From Sycobia sp. Sy_11 (Eukaryota > Arthropoda > Insecta > Hymenoptera > Epichrysomallidae): 64,000 nucleotides of DNA. Every line of letters begins with the position of its first letter. Position 1 is the stretch's first letter. The stretch covers positions 123,501-187,500 of the forward strand of contig JACCIC010000274.1 of the NCBI GenBank assembly GCA_018907035.1, read 5' to 3'. The translations under genes were made by a program, and so were the position numbers. A model generated the notes under the pieces. It had not been told where the DNA came from and did no database searches. It worked only from the letters and a program-made list of their open reading frames with translations. This document shows, in pieces, positions 13,641-25,499 of the stretch.

Positions 13641-14690
13641 CGTCCGGTTGGGCCGACATTGGCGATTGAACTGTCGTTTTTTGATTTTTGTTTTTTCTTT
13701 TTTTTATAGAATAAAACGCGAATATGAATTTACCAATTACTAATAGGCATATTCAGTAAGATGGTATAAGTGTAATTTTTAATATCCTAATTAATCGAGT
13801 CCAAAATTATTCTAGCCCATAAGAATGATCCTCCCCGTACTATCGTAGTCATAGTTAACTAAGTATAGCCATTAGTTTTAATAAGGAAATTTATCAATCA
13901 GTCTCTGCTATACGTACATGGGATACGGACTTTCTCGAATTTTTGCTGATATCGTTATGGAGGATTTGTAAAATTATTGTTTAGAGAGACTCAAAAATAC
14001 TTATGGCGTGATCGCCCTTTTTCATTACCTTTATGCTCACCGTATTATTTTATAAATTAAAGAAGAACGAATTTAATGAATCTAATATAAATTAAAGAAG
14101 AATGAATTTAATGAATCCCAAATTTACTTACTTCTTAAATATTACCTTAATTGAAACAAGCAGTCGAGAAGGAAGCAGTCAATATTAAAATATATAAAAA
14201 GTATTCGAAAAATATCAAAAAAAGTATCGTAAAAAAAGTGTGGTAAAGAACGTAATGTAATTAATATATAAACATTAATCTAAAAAAATGAGAAAAATAA
14301 CAAAATTATATCGGCGGTCAAAAGAGTTAACAAAACTTGTACTATTGCATGAATATGAAACGGATGTGCGTATAACATATTATAGTGGAATTCGGCTTTG
14401 CACAGTTGTATTTAGCTGCGAAATTGTTATTCCGATTACGGGAGACGGAAAATTGGCTCGCCGTCTATCGATATCAGTGACTACTATCTTGAGATGCGAC
14501 CTTTAAATAATCCGATAATTTTTAGCGGACCTTTATAAAGCTGTAAGTAACTTAGGATTCGAGGGAAACAACCAATGGTTCTTAAGTACTCGGTAATATT
14601 AGACCAACGTCCGATTTTCAAACGATACGGGTAAACAAGGATATACGAGAAAAAGTTGGATTTTCAACTCGGTTTTCGAGAAAAAATTCC
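13641..14690. other. AT-rich DNA
   Basis: Apart from the 35-bp duplication, nothing recognised. Confidence 0.55.
14051..14120. repeat. 35-bp tandem duplication
   Basis: The segment 14051-14085 is repeated at 14086-14120 with only about three base changes. Its core is AAATTAAAGAAGAA(C/T)GAATTTAATGAATC. It is recent, short, and lies in otherwise plain AT-rich DNA. Confidence 0.9.
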
Positions 14691-14848
14691 CTCGATACCC
14701 GTCTACCCGTCTCGATCGCCCTCGCCCGTATATATATCTACATATACATCGCTATTGTCCACTGCGGCGAGCGCCCCTCGCGCACGCGGACGCGCGCTTT
14801 GATAAGTAGGTTAAGACGGCGGTGACGCGCGATCAGCCTAGAAGCACT

Positions 14849-14905
<57 letters not shown>

Positions 14906-15370
14906 CTGAGTGTAGCTGCGAGCGCGCGCAGGGTGCACCGATGCGCGCAGAGGGAGGCTAATGCGCATTACATAACGGGCGGCTGCAATGCGGCCATTGC
15001 GCAACGACTCGGACGCGGCGCCCTGTTGCCGACGAATGGGCGCGAGATTGTTTCGTGGATGTAATCGTGGGTAGGGGAGCGGTGGGGGGGGGGCGGTGGC
15101 AGGGGGAGGGGGTCAAGGGGCGAGCTCGGGCGTGGACGGCGAGATTATTCCATACGGAAAAGCCGATGGGAAATTCCGAGGAACGGGCTGGATTGGCCTT
15201 CGTTGTGCCGTAATACGGTCTCTGCGTTTGCGGGATTATATTTGCGCAATATTATTGCTATTTTACAATTATGACGATTCGCTGACGCTGGCATTGCGGA
15301 ACCTTGGATTAAGGAAAGATGTTTTCGTCCAACGAGGGTTCTAGATAGTGGCGTTGGGCGGATTTTCGCA
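14690..15370. other. CpG-rich block
   Basis: Holds one (TA)n array and G-runs at 15073-15113 (GGGGGGGG, GGGGG, GGGG spaced closely), quadruplex-prone on the plus strand. Confidence 0.5.
14852..14902. repeat. (AT)n
   Basis: 25 units. Confidence 0.97.
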
Positions 15371-15910
15371 AAATTTTTGCACGTGAAAAAATTTTTTTTT
15401 TTTGTTTTGTAACCAGTTCATCGTTCTTCTGTATTAATTGGCCGACATTTGTTATTAAATAAATCAATTTGTGCAGAGCGACAGCACGGCATATGGTGAT
15501 ATAAAGAGACAGTGCGGGGGAGGGCGCTCATAAACTCACTTCACATTGAAGGATATTTTTTGGGGAATATTTTTCGCTCTCTTCTACAGTGAGACGCGTG
15601 CGGAAATCGAATGTGAGTAAGGGGAATTTCATTTGCCCGTGCGCGCTCGGCCAAAATCGGGACGATCAAGATGCGTTCCCACGAGATATATGGAGACACG
15701 CTTATTTATAGCATAATACAAGAATCTATATCTTCAGTTTTTTTTTTAATGCAGAATAATTTAGTATCTCACTTTTTTAAGTGAATATTCTTGATACAGA
15801 AAATAACTATATAGTTACAATTAAACAGAAAACAACTATAATTCCAATTAATTTATAAAAAAATAATAAATTATTTACTATATTATAATTGTTTGTAAAA
15901 TCATGTATCG

Positions 15911-15914
<4 letters not shown>
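15371..15914. other. AT-rich DNA without a gene
   Basis: AACAACTATA-type short direct repeats near 15800-15840; nothing else. Confidence 0.5.

Positions 15915-15967
<53 letters not shown>
15915..15967. repeat. (TA)n
   Basis: 26 units. Confidence 0.97.
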
Positions 15968-15972
<5 letters not shown>

Positions 15973-16022
15973 AAGCCGTTACAGTAAAATATTATAGAGG
16001 AATCCCAATAAACAGCTTGTTC

Positions 16023-16028
<6 letters not shown>

Positions 16029-16071
<43 letters not shown>
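16029..16071. repeat. (AT)n
   Basis: 21 units. Confidence 0.97.
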
Positions 16072-16074
<3 letters not shown>

Positions 16075-16252
16075 GTATAATGTCAGACGAGTACGCGTAT
16101 ATAATCGAAAACGAAATGGATTTATGACTTTATGCGCGAATCGACGAATTTATTTAGCCTGGGCTCTGCTCCAGTGAAATATTTACGGTGCAAACCGGAC
16201 AGGAGACTTTGATTTATTTCTATATACTACCAAGATCGTATATATAATAATA

Positions 16253-16258
<6 letters not shown>

Positions 16259-16299
<41 letters not shown>
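16259..16299. repeat. (AT)n
   Basis: 20 units; the third array within 390 bp. Confidence 0.97.
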
Positions 16300-16303
<4 letters not shown>

Positions 16304-16479
16304 TGAAAAATCAAAAATCAGTGTTTGCCTCACATACATATACCGATATCATTATGGCTTAACAGTGAAATTTCTCCGAGATATTTGATATTAATTTACT
16401 TCTGCTTTAATTAAAAAATATAAGCAATGCATAAAGTTTAAACAGCCTCTTCCTGTAAAACAACTTCCTACCGTCGACA

Positions 16480-16894
16480 TATCCCACCACCCGCAGATCC
16501 TCGGCCCGTCTTTCCCTTTTTATTTTGATAGATCTTATATTAATAAGGCACAAAATCGCCAAATGCATGTACAAAATCTTCCCATCACTTTCGCGTATAT
16601 ATAACGATAAAATTGGCCGTAAAGACGGGCGCTCGCGAGATTTACGCAAACGACTGGTGCGCGCGTGCCGGAGTTCGCGCGGCCGAGAGCTTTATATATA
16701 TATATATACATATGTAGATATTAGAAACCCCTCGCGTACTCGCGCGCGCTTTCTCAAAACTGCTGCGTGCGTCCGATCGTACCGCATAATCGCTCCCCCC
16801 GCCCCCACCCACTGCGTCCGCGGTGGCGAACCGCACGCGCTAATGGAAAAGCCTCCTCACCGGCGGGGCGGGGGAGGGGGTTTATTTCCACACG

Positions 16895-16955
<61 letters not shown>

Positions 16956-17350
16956 CGAGTTGTTTTTGCTACGTATGTGGATGATACACCATGCGTATAA
17001 ACACACTCCTCTTCCTTACGACGGCGAGTCCGCGCGGAATGAATCGCCGTTCAATTCCTATCTCATAATGACGGTAGGATGCGGCAGCTCATCCACGCAC
17101 GGATAAAAATCTACAAGATCCGATCGAGCCAGCTTACGCCAGACTCCCGTGCCACCCCGAGCGGACCGTCGAATTAAGCGGAGTGGCCGCCCGGTGTCGC
17201 TCGGACGCGATCGTAATAGTGCCGAGCGGCTTTCCTTTGCTTTTCTTTCGTCAAACCCTCGCGTCTGTTTTTCTCTCGTACGGATTGACGCGTTTGCGGA
17301 AATTCGACGGAGCTCTGGATAAGCAACGGTGATAGTAACTGTAACGATTG
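16480..17350. other. CpG-rich block
   Basis: Holds a short (TA)n at 16692-16710, C-runs at 16795-16808, a G-rich run at 16863-16880 and a (CA)n array. No gene recognised. Confidence 0.5.
16899..16951. repeat. (CA)n
   Basis: 26 units. Confidence 0.97.
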
Positions 17351-17358
17351 CGTTTTGA

Positions 17359-17378
17359 AATATATATATATATATATT
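17359..17378. repeat. (TA)n, short
   Basis: 10 units. Confidence 0.9.
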
Positions 17379-18054
17379 CGTATTTAAAAGCTTGTAGATC
17401 CCAGCATACTGCTAGAGAATATACTAAATACTGTAGTCGATTAATAATGATCTAAAACATATATCGGAAACATAGCGCATAAAAACAAAATTTTCAAATG
17501 CTGTTCAGATAACGAGCAGAATAGAAATTACATATATTATTATTAAAATGAGATGTTATATAACCAACATAACGTCTTACTATTAACTTTCGGACGTATT
17601 ATACGTAGTATGATTTATGCTGGACGACTTACGCGATTATTTCATCAATCAGAAGTTCCGCATTGATTTACAGATATTCCCATGAGATATTCCCATATTT
17701 GTACGTATGCACTCAATCGTCATTGCTTATTCGTATCAAATAATTATGATGATTGCGATAATTCTATATTTTATAGACAATCGGCGACGTCGCGGACCCG
17801 ATGGCAATCGAAAGTCCATGAATAATCGTGCAATAAATGTTTCACTCTGTCTTCGCCATTACGATCATATTATTAACTGTCCCTGACAAACAAAAGAAGA
17901 TAAACGTCGAAATTCAATTGAACAACACCGTAGTAGCGAATAATGCTTAAAAGGAAAAGCGTAGGCGATGCCGAAAAATATGTGCGATGTTGATGTAATT
18001 TTGTCTTAGATTATGTCGGCTACGATATTTTCATAATTAAACTCAGCTCTCTCT

Positions 18055-18058
<4 letters not shown>
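17379..18058. other. AT-rich DNA without a gene
   Basis: GATATTCCCAT is doubled at 17672-17698. Nothing else. Confidence 0.5.

Positions 18059-18111
<53 letters not shown>
18059..18111. repeat. (AT)n
   Basis: 26 units. Confidence 0.97.
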
Positions 18112-18114
<3 letters not shown>

Positions 18115-19137
18115 AATACCTTAATCTATGCAGATGCCGTCGCTGCCGATTTGGCTTGAGAAGTCGCTCATTTGGAGCCCCGGTCCATACGTCGGCGGTC
18201 GCTGAGAGTGAATACCGATATTGGAAAATGTTAAGGGCAGTTCGAATCGCTGATAAAATTTTCTCAATCGATTTGCCGAGTCATTTCGACTACTTCGATA
18301 AGTATCGTTCAGGTGAGGTCTGTATTATACATATATGTACGCGAGACAAATCCGTGGTCGGTATTGCCACGCGCGATTGGAAGCGAGTTGTTCTGACGCA
18401 AGGAAGAGTCGTGAATGTGAAATCGGCGACGCGCTCAGAATCTTTCGAAATTCAGAGGTTATCCGACACCGACTAATCGGAAATGTTTAACAACGTGGCC
18501 CTGGAACGAAACAAATTAAAAATAATTGAGCAAGGAAAAAATAAAAGGCATATGATACTTTCAATTATATCGTGGCAAAAGTTAAAAAGCCATGGTTACG
18601 TGCGAAAACTGTAAATAGTGACTTTATAGTAACCTTCGATATATGTCGATCAGACTATTCTAATGTCGCATATTCATTAGCGCGTCTTGGCATTATTCAT
18701 AATGAATTATGCTTTTCTGAAGCATCGGAAGAAAACGTAAACCAAGTAATTTGGCAATTGAAAATTACGCATTCCAAGGACAAATTGTTAAATGCCTTAC
18801 TGAAATTCAATTATACACGGCCATTCAGTGTTGAAGGCTTCCTTGTAGGTTTAAATGTTTGTAGGAAAAAAAATGAGAAAAGTTAATCAACTGCTTAGTG
18901 ATTTTAACTGACAATAGATATATTATTCAGTAGTGCGTTGATTCGATCGGCTGTTTGATCAAATCGCTAAATTTATGGCGTTACCGAATTTCAATAATTC
19001 CGTGGCTGATCTTATTGTTCTATAACCGCACATAATCGTTATTGTAATCGTAGTTATAAAGCTATGTACAATTAGGTACAATAGACATATCGGATAGCGT
19101 GCACGCCAAATCTAATTGCACGGTTTATGTACAGCTG

Positions 19138-19138
<1 letters not shown>
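18112..19138. other. Unique DNA with two open frames, no supported gene
   Basis: Frames of 107 codons (18156-18476) and 105 codons (18572-18886) follow one another on the plus strand in different frames with no ATG context or recognised domain. Neither is called as a gene. Confidence 0.35.

Positions 19139-19188
<50 letters not shown>
19139..19188. repeat. (AT)n
   Basis: 25 units. Confidence 0.97.
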
Positions 19189-19190
<2 letters not shown>

Positions 19191-19465
19191 GTACATAATA
19201 ATAAATAAATTTATACAAGCCTACGAATTTTCGCTACCCTAAATTAATATAATAATCTCAATGCTCGAACGAGAGTTAATAAAATTTAACAACCGAAATG
19301 TTCGCTTTTATCCATGTACATGTATATCGGCATATCTCGTGCCAGCCCCTGTAGATTGGAAGAAAGCTACATAACATACATGCATACACATACATCACAT
19401 TACAGCATGCATCACAGTTCGCCGCGGTTATAGTATTTCGTTTTGTTAACATCGCGCACGCGAAC

Positions 19466-19468
<3 letters not shown>

Positions 19469-19523
<55 letters not shown>
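19469..19523. repeat. (TA)n
   Basis: 27 units, then ACACACATATA. Confidence 0.97.
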
Positions 19524-19533
<10 letters not shown>

Positions 19534-19858
19534 ATTTAAAGAGATTTTTCAGTATTAGTCGTACAGCTGTGCGAGGGGTTAGGGGAATAATAATAGGAAA
19601 GCCAGGGCATCAAATAAATCCTCCCGCTCAGTCTTTATATTGTTATCCATATATGTGTGTAGATACCGCAATCGCTTCGCACGATGCACGAAAATCCAGC
19701 CTATATATATAGATATATATACACACACACGAAAATTGTGACGAGAGACATACATTATATGTGCAAAGTAAAACACAGATGCCGATCCGCGCATTGTCTC
19801 CTTATCCCTCGGCTCGATCGCGCGACAGTCTCACGCTCCCGGCGCGGTATATAGAAGA

Positions 19859-19862
<4 letters not shown>

Positions 19863-19926
<64 letters not shown>
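19863..19926. repeat. (AT)n
   Basis: 32 units. Confidence 0.97.
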
Positions 19927-19929
<3 letters not shown>

Positions 19930-20117
19930 GAGCTGCAATGCTATAACAAACATATACATATATACAGATATACATTGTAACGATGCAATTACAACGTACA
20001 CAAATATGATCGCGTGGTTCATTATATATATTTATGTATAGACAATATATGTATATAGCGTTCCGAATCATCGCAACGGAACGCATCAGATGTTATGCAT
20101 AGTTGCAGACGTACCGA

Positions 20118-20118
<1 letters not shown>

Positions 20119-20176
<58 letters not shown>
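20119..20176. repeat. (TA)n
   Basis: 29 units. Confidence 0.97.
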
Positions 20177-20178
<2 letters not shown>

Positions 20179-20340
20179 GGGTGTAATGCCGATTTTTCGC
20201 GAATTGTCTAGCTGCCAAAATCCAAGACAAGGATCGGCCAGTATAGGAACGATCAGGAGAATGGGGTCTAGGTCGCCGAGAAGTAAAATCCCAATTGACC
20301 GTCGGTGAATTATGGTAACGAACCAAGCGCGCGCGAGATT

Positions 20341-20343
<3 letters not shown>

Positions 20344-20393
<50 letters not shown>
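20344..20393. repeat. (AT)n
   Basis: 25 units, then GTATGTATG. Confidence 0.97.
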
Positions 20394-20397
<4 letters not shown>

Positions 20398-20498
20398 ATG
20401 TATGTATATATATACACATGCAAGCAAACTTTGTACGTACATGCAAGTGCGCCGATGCGAAAGCTCTCGTTTTTCCTGACCGTTTCTGGATGACGCCT

Positions 20499-20502
<4 letters not shown>

Positions 20503-20552
<50 letters not shown>
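20503..20552. repeat. (AT)n
   Basis: 25 units; fourth array within 690 bp. Confidence 0.97.
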
Positions 20553-20555
<3 letters not shown>

Positions 20556-20715
20556 GGCCGAGCGGTGAAAGTTTATCCGTGTCGACGCACTGACTTCTTT
20601 TCGCCAATGTATTGTCCAAGAAAGAAAAAGAGAGGAAGAGGAAGAAGACGGTTTGGATGGAGCTATCGCATTTGGCGCGAGAACGAGGTGGGCTTCTTGT
20701 ATATATATAAACATG

Positions 20716-20784
20716 TGTGTTAAATCTGCGTGCGTGTGTGCGTGCGTGGGTGTGTGTGTGTGCGTGCACGCGCGCGTGCGTATG
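20716..20784. repeat. Mixed GT/GC alternating tract
   Basis: GTGCGTGCGTG and GTGCACGCGCGCGTGC stretches around (GT)n. Strongly alternating purine-pyrimidine, Z-DNA prone. Confidence 0.85.
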
Positions 20785-21013
20785 TATCAGTACCAGTAGA
20801 AGATTATATTTATCAGATGAAGTGAGTGTGAATACGTATATAGAAATGCGCGATGGGCGCGATTATGAGCCTTTCGATCTGTCATTTTGACTAAAGATAT
20901 ATCCTCGAATCCAAATGGCCATTCATCATTGAAAGCATCCGAGCATCGAATTGACCGTCCAGCTCCCGCCTATGCCATCTTCTTTTATCCGAAGCATCGG
21001 GAACGTGCTAATA

Positions 21014-21016
<3 letters not shown>

Positions 21017-21079
<63 letters not shown>
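21017..21079. repeat. (AC)n
   Basis: 31 units, the longest CA array here. Confidence 0.97.
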
Positions 21080-21081
<2 letters not shown>

Positions 21082-22262
21082 CGCGCGTACACATGCACGC
21101 ATTACACAGATAGGGACGCAGACTTTATCGGATTAACGCTTATGTCGACGAGGGGACAGCATAATAAGTCAAGATAGGTAATTGACGATATTAATTACTG
21201 TATAATAAATATGTACTTATATAAACTTGTCTATTTCTCGAGCGATAATGAATGTATTAAAAATAAATATTACCATTAAGTCCAATATATCAATTGGCGG
21301 GGCCGCGTGTCCATAAGGATAAGCATCTTAAAGGGCTCATTTACGAATTCATGAATCAATAGCTGTAATTTCGAGAATTCAATTGGCGTTCATTATTCTC
21401 CAAAGATATTATAAAAAATGTTCTAAAGTAAGAGGACACAAATATTTAACGAATACAACGCCCGCTCTACACATATGCAGTATATTAATTTTAAAAGAAT
21501 TAGAATAAATAGTGATTTTTTTTAAACTGGATTTTTTTACGTATTTATCATGTACTTTTTCATAAAAGTATTCATAATATAAAAAGGGGTTCATTTTTCG
21601 TTATATCTAAACTTTGATTTCTTCGCATGTGATACTCTTTTTTTTTACTTACATTCTACTACTTTAGCTTGTTTCACCGCTACTACCACCTGAAATGTTG
21701 CACATTTTGCTTCTTAAATCCATAAATTACATTGGCAACTCTCCATTGCATTTAACTTACACCGATCCTTGCACTTAATGAAGGATTTTGCTAAATTATA
21801 CATCGCACTGGTTTAATTCCATTATAATCACAAGTATCAGATTTGTGAATATTGCTCTTCTTTCATCACTTGATATTACGAGAACTTTTCTTTAATTCAT
21901 ATCTCAATCTATCAGTGTGTGAACAGAAAAGATTTTGAATTTTTTCTTAAACGACGAAAGCCAAAAATTTAAGGTTAAGTAGTAATTATATGGCTACAGA
22001 GGTGTAAAATTCATTATCCACCACATACCACGACTCAATTATCCTACTGAATTTCAAATAATGAAGGAACAAGTGAAGTGTTTATAAAAGGCGACCTAAT
22101 TCATCACGCTATTAAGTTGAACCCTGGGATCGCCAATTCAAATAAAATATTCGATATTAATAATAATAATTGATTAGTTCGCAATGGTATTCGAAAATTA
22201 TAGAAGTGTCTGTGAAATATGAAAATTTTATAATATATATATTTATTATTATTTATTAATTT

Positions 22263-22265
<3 letters not shown>
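21080..22265. other. AT-rich DNA without a gene
   Basis: Nothing recognised beyond T-runs at 21519 and 21638. Confidence 0.55.

Positions 22266-22303
<38 letters not shown>
22266..22303. repeat. (TA)n
   Basis: 19 units. Confidence 0.97.
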
Positions 22304-22305
<2 letters not shown>

Positions 22306-22503
22306 CTTTTTATTTGCACAATGTATTAATAAAGAGAATATTAGGCAATTCTAATTATAAAAATACTTTCCAAATCTCGATTAAATATTTAGGAGCGTTC
22401 TTTATATTGGAAGATAGAAATGCCTTATTAATATCTTAAGTATTATGCTAAATTATACGTTAATCAGTAAAGAGCTCCATTTTAAAAATGCATTTTCCGC
22501 TAT

Positions 22504-22521
22504 GTGTGTGCGTGCGTGCGT

Positions 22522-22561
<40 letters not shown>
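22504..22561. repeat. (GT)n with GC steps
   Basis: GTGTGTGCGTGCGTGCGTG followed by 19 GT units. Z-DNA prone. Confidence 0.95.
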
Positions 22562-22562
<1 letters not shown>

Positions 22563-22904
22563 CACAGAAGAAAAACAATTGCGTCGGCAGGCATTGCGAA
22601 ATTTCGCCAGCAGGACCTAAATCCGTCGTTGAATATGTAAATAGAGCGGCAGCGACGCTTTGACTCTGACCTCCACCCCGATCCTGCGTCGGCCGCGCAC
22701 CGCACCGATCGTCACCACCAGTTTCGTTCCCCGCCCGATGTCGAGATTCCGCACATACACACACATACACACATATATAGATAATGTATGTATATATGTA
22801 TATCAATCTGCGGTTTGCCCTTATCGTTTCGTCATATTGTATACCGGTCGCGGTGGGGCAACTAATAATGCGAGTCGATACAGGCCGCGACAACAATAAA
22901 AGTC

Positions 22905-22907
<3 letters not shown>

Positions 22908-22962
<55 letters not shown>
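22908..22962. repeat. (TA)n
   Basis: 27 units. Confidence 0.97.
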
Positions 22963-22966
<4 letters not shown>

Positions 22967-23105
22967 ACGCGTGATCGATGCACTTAGAGTTATAGCGCGC
23001 ATGTCGCCCCCATTGTGTACGCGCGCGATCGCGAGTACAATTATTATTGCCGGCAATGTATAATACATTCTATGTTTGTAGATATAAATAATATACGTGG
23101 AGAAA

Positions 23106-23107
<2 letters not shown>

Positions 23108-23158
<51 letters not shown>
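23108..23158. repeat. (TA)n
   Basis: 25 units. Confidence 0.97.
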
Positions 23159-23161
<3 letters not shown>

Positions 23162-23435
23162 GTCGCGCATGGATCGTGCACAGCAGGACGAGGGCTAGAT
23201 AGTTCGCGGAGAAAAAAGAGCGGCGCGACTGGACCGCAATCTGTCGTTTCGCTCTCGTGTTCCGAGAGATCTTGCGTTCCTCTATATCGTAAGGCAAGAT
23301 TAATTCCCTTGCCCTCACCCCCCCCCCCACTCGTTCCCACTCTTTCAGCCAGCAATATTGGGAAATTAGTTGAATATCCCGTGTCTTACAAGCGACAATG
23401 CGCTCGATGCATTATTTTTTTTGTACCGCTCGTGA

Positions 23436-23436
<1 letters not shown>

Positions 23437-23500
<64 letters not shown>

Positions 23501-23503
23501 TAT
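23437..23503. repeat. (TA)n
   Basis: About 33 units with one C interruption at 23495. Confidence 0.97.
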
Positions 23504-23780
23504 CGCTTACTTTAACGTAGCCGTATATGCGCAACGCTCGCCGAACTATTTGTACAATCGTAATATGTACGTATTATTGATTTGTATTATATATCTATAG
23601 ACGATCTGCAGTTAAGAACATAGAAAGACTGTTTCAGTACATAGCTCAAAGTGTCTTTTTAACAATACTGTGACTGTTCCTTGAGATTATTTGCTGATTT
23701 GACATAGAAAGAAAAAGTATATCACTAGATGCACAATTCTTATCGTGTGTAGGTTCAAGGATGTAACGTTGGAATTACGT

Positions 23781-23804
23781 GTGATTGTGTGTGTGTGCGC
23801 GCGC

Positions 23805-23848
<44 letters not shown>
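23781..23848. repeat. (GT)n-(GC)n-(GT)n
   Basis: A GTGTGCGCGCGCG core between two GT arrays. The whole 68 bp alternates, so it is a strong Z-DNA candidate. Confidence 0.95.
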
Positions 23849-23849
<1 letters not shown>

Positions 23850-24164
23850 TGTTATAAAAGTCGATAAGTATCTGGTACATAAAATACTGTATCAATACTC
23901 ATGAATAAGATCAAATTCCTATTTAACGTTTCTATATCTGTAAGATAAAACAAAGACAATATTCCATGTCTAAATTGAGATATTTTCCCGATTGTTTGGT
24001 CTTACAGAGGTTGTCCTATGTCCTCTATTATTTGTGTGCAATGACTATGTAATAAAAAAATATTCTAATCATCAATTGAATAGTATCGCTACATTTAAGT
24101 TATTTGAAAGAAAGATGCTTAGTAAAATCTATATTTCATCAATATTATCAAGTTTTTTTAATCT

Positions 24165-24167
<3 letters not shown>

Positions 24168-24223
<56 letters not shown>
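24168..24223. repeat. (TA)n
   Basis: 28 units. Confidence 0.97.
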
Positions 24224-24224
<1 letters not shown>

Positions 24225-24763
24225 CTGCAGATCTCATAATGTTCATAACAACTAATAAAATGTCTGCGATCAATTTTCCTTCCAAGCGTTCAAATATCTC
24301 AAATCGTTGTGTATAACTGTTGAAACTAGTGTTCAAATTATCGGCGTACAACTAGCAGTACGTATACATGTTATTATTTTACATAATAATTTAAACAATA
24401 TATCAATATATAAATTATACAAGATATCTTTGTGTCAGTCAAATTAATTTTCAAGGAAATTTATTAAATTTACAAGGTAGTTGTAATATACTACTACTGG
24501 GAAGTTTAAAAACAATAAAGGTTTAAAAAACAGTTTTTAATTAAATTGATTTTAATATATATAATAAACGTAAAATACAAATAGCAATCACCTTAGTGTA
24601 CAGACGAGATACTAATAACGCCTTCTGCGCTCAAACAGCGCCCTTTATAGACTTTCTTCTTATCGCGGGTCAAATTTCGGGCGATAAGCCCCATTCGTCG
24701 ATCGCAGCCTAAACACTTCGCGCAGCCGGACGGCCGGAGAACCCGAGGTGGTAATCTGACACC
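24224..24763. other. AT-rich DNA ending in a short GC-rich segment
   Basis: A 200-bp GC-richer segment (24590-24790) has an open frame on the minus strand containing CAKCLGCDRR. It is not a zinc-knuckle spacing that I recognise. It abuts the tandem hairpin units. Confidence 0.35.
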
Positions 24764-25040
24764 GTCCAAACCTCTTTCGTAAAATCTCAAGATTTTCCTC
24801 CGACTAATATTTGATCACCTTATTTGTAAATCATATAAAAATCAGTTTTCAGGAAAATCTTCGATTTTACCCGTCATGGTACGGATCAATTGCTTTTATG
24901 GAAGCATAACCAGTCAAACCTCTTTCGTAAAATCTCAAGATTTTCCACCGACTAATATTTGATCACCTTATTTGTAAATCATATAGAAGTCAGTTTTTAG
25001 GAAAATCTTCGGTTTTACCCGTCATGGTACGGATCAATTG
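24764..25040. repeat. Tandem pair of 128-bp hairpin-forming units
   Basis: The copies at 24764-24892 and 24913-25040 are about 95 percent alike, offset by 148 bp, with a 20-bp spacer. Each unit contains an inverted repeat: GTAAAATCTCAAGATTTTCC near its start against GGAAAATCTTCGATTTTAC near its end, with a loop of about 55 bases. Each ends ATGGTACGGATCAATTG. This could be a duplicated small hairpin transposon or part of a longer satellite. Confidence 0.9.
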
Positions 25041-25445
25041 TATACCTTAGTTGTATACAGTTTGTGGCCTTTAACGAAGGTTTGCTCGCGATCCTGACTT
25101 CAATAATTAATTAATTTCAATTCAAACACAATTAAATTAATTCATTGAGTCCAATTCCAAAATTCAAATTATATCTTATAAAATAAGATTTCAAATCGCC
25201 AACCGATGATTTCGTTAAGCATTATTCAATATCTCGTGTGTACTTACATATCATTTATAAACAGTTTTTATAATTCGTGCGGCGCCGTTTTGTCCGAGGA
25301 GATCGCATAACATTTCTTACTCGTATATTCTCCCGCAAATACAATATTCATGAATCTTTTATTTACATTACTTCCCATCTTAAAAGTAAACATTTCTCGC
25401 AATATAATTTATAACTATATTTAGTTACAAAAGAAATACTAAACC

Positions 25446-25499
<54 letters not shown>

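Larger units (their letters stand above)
22600..23560. other. CpG-rich DNA carrying three (TA)n arrays
   Basis: A C9 run at 23320-23329. No gene recognised. Confidence 0.45.

Noticed and set aside
18238..18256. CAGTTCGAATCGC resembles a tRNA B box
   Set aside because: No A box within range and no arms that pair.
20553..20571. ATGGCCGAGCGGTGAAAG resembles a tRNA-Leu/Ser A box
   Set aside because: No B box (GGTTCGANNCC) at the needed distance and no cloverleaf; it sits directly after a (TA)n array.
20086..20769. 228-codon minus frame
   Set aside because: Read through three (TA)n arrays and a GT tract; repeated YIYIYI blocks show it is repeat translation.
22558..22580. TATCACAG matches the miR-2/13 seed
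   Set aside because: It lies at the end of a (GT)n array with no hairpin partner nearby.
24655..24740. Cysteine cluster CAKCLGCDRR as a possible retroviral-type zinc knuckle
   Set aside because: The spacing does not fit CX2CX4HX4C and no gag or pol sequence adjoins.
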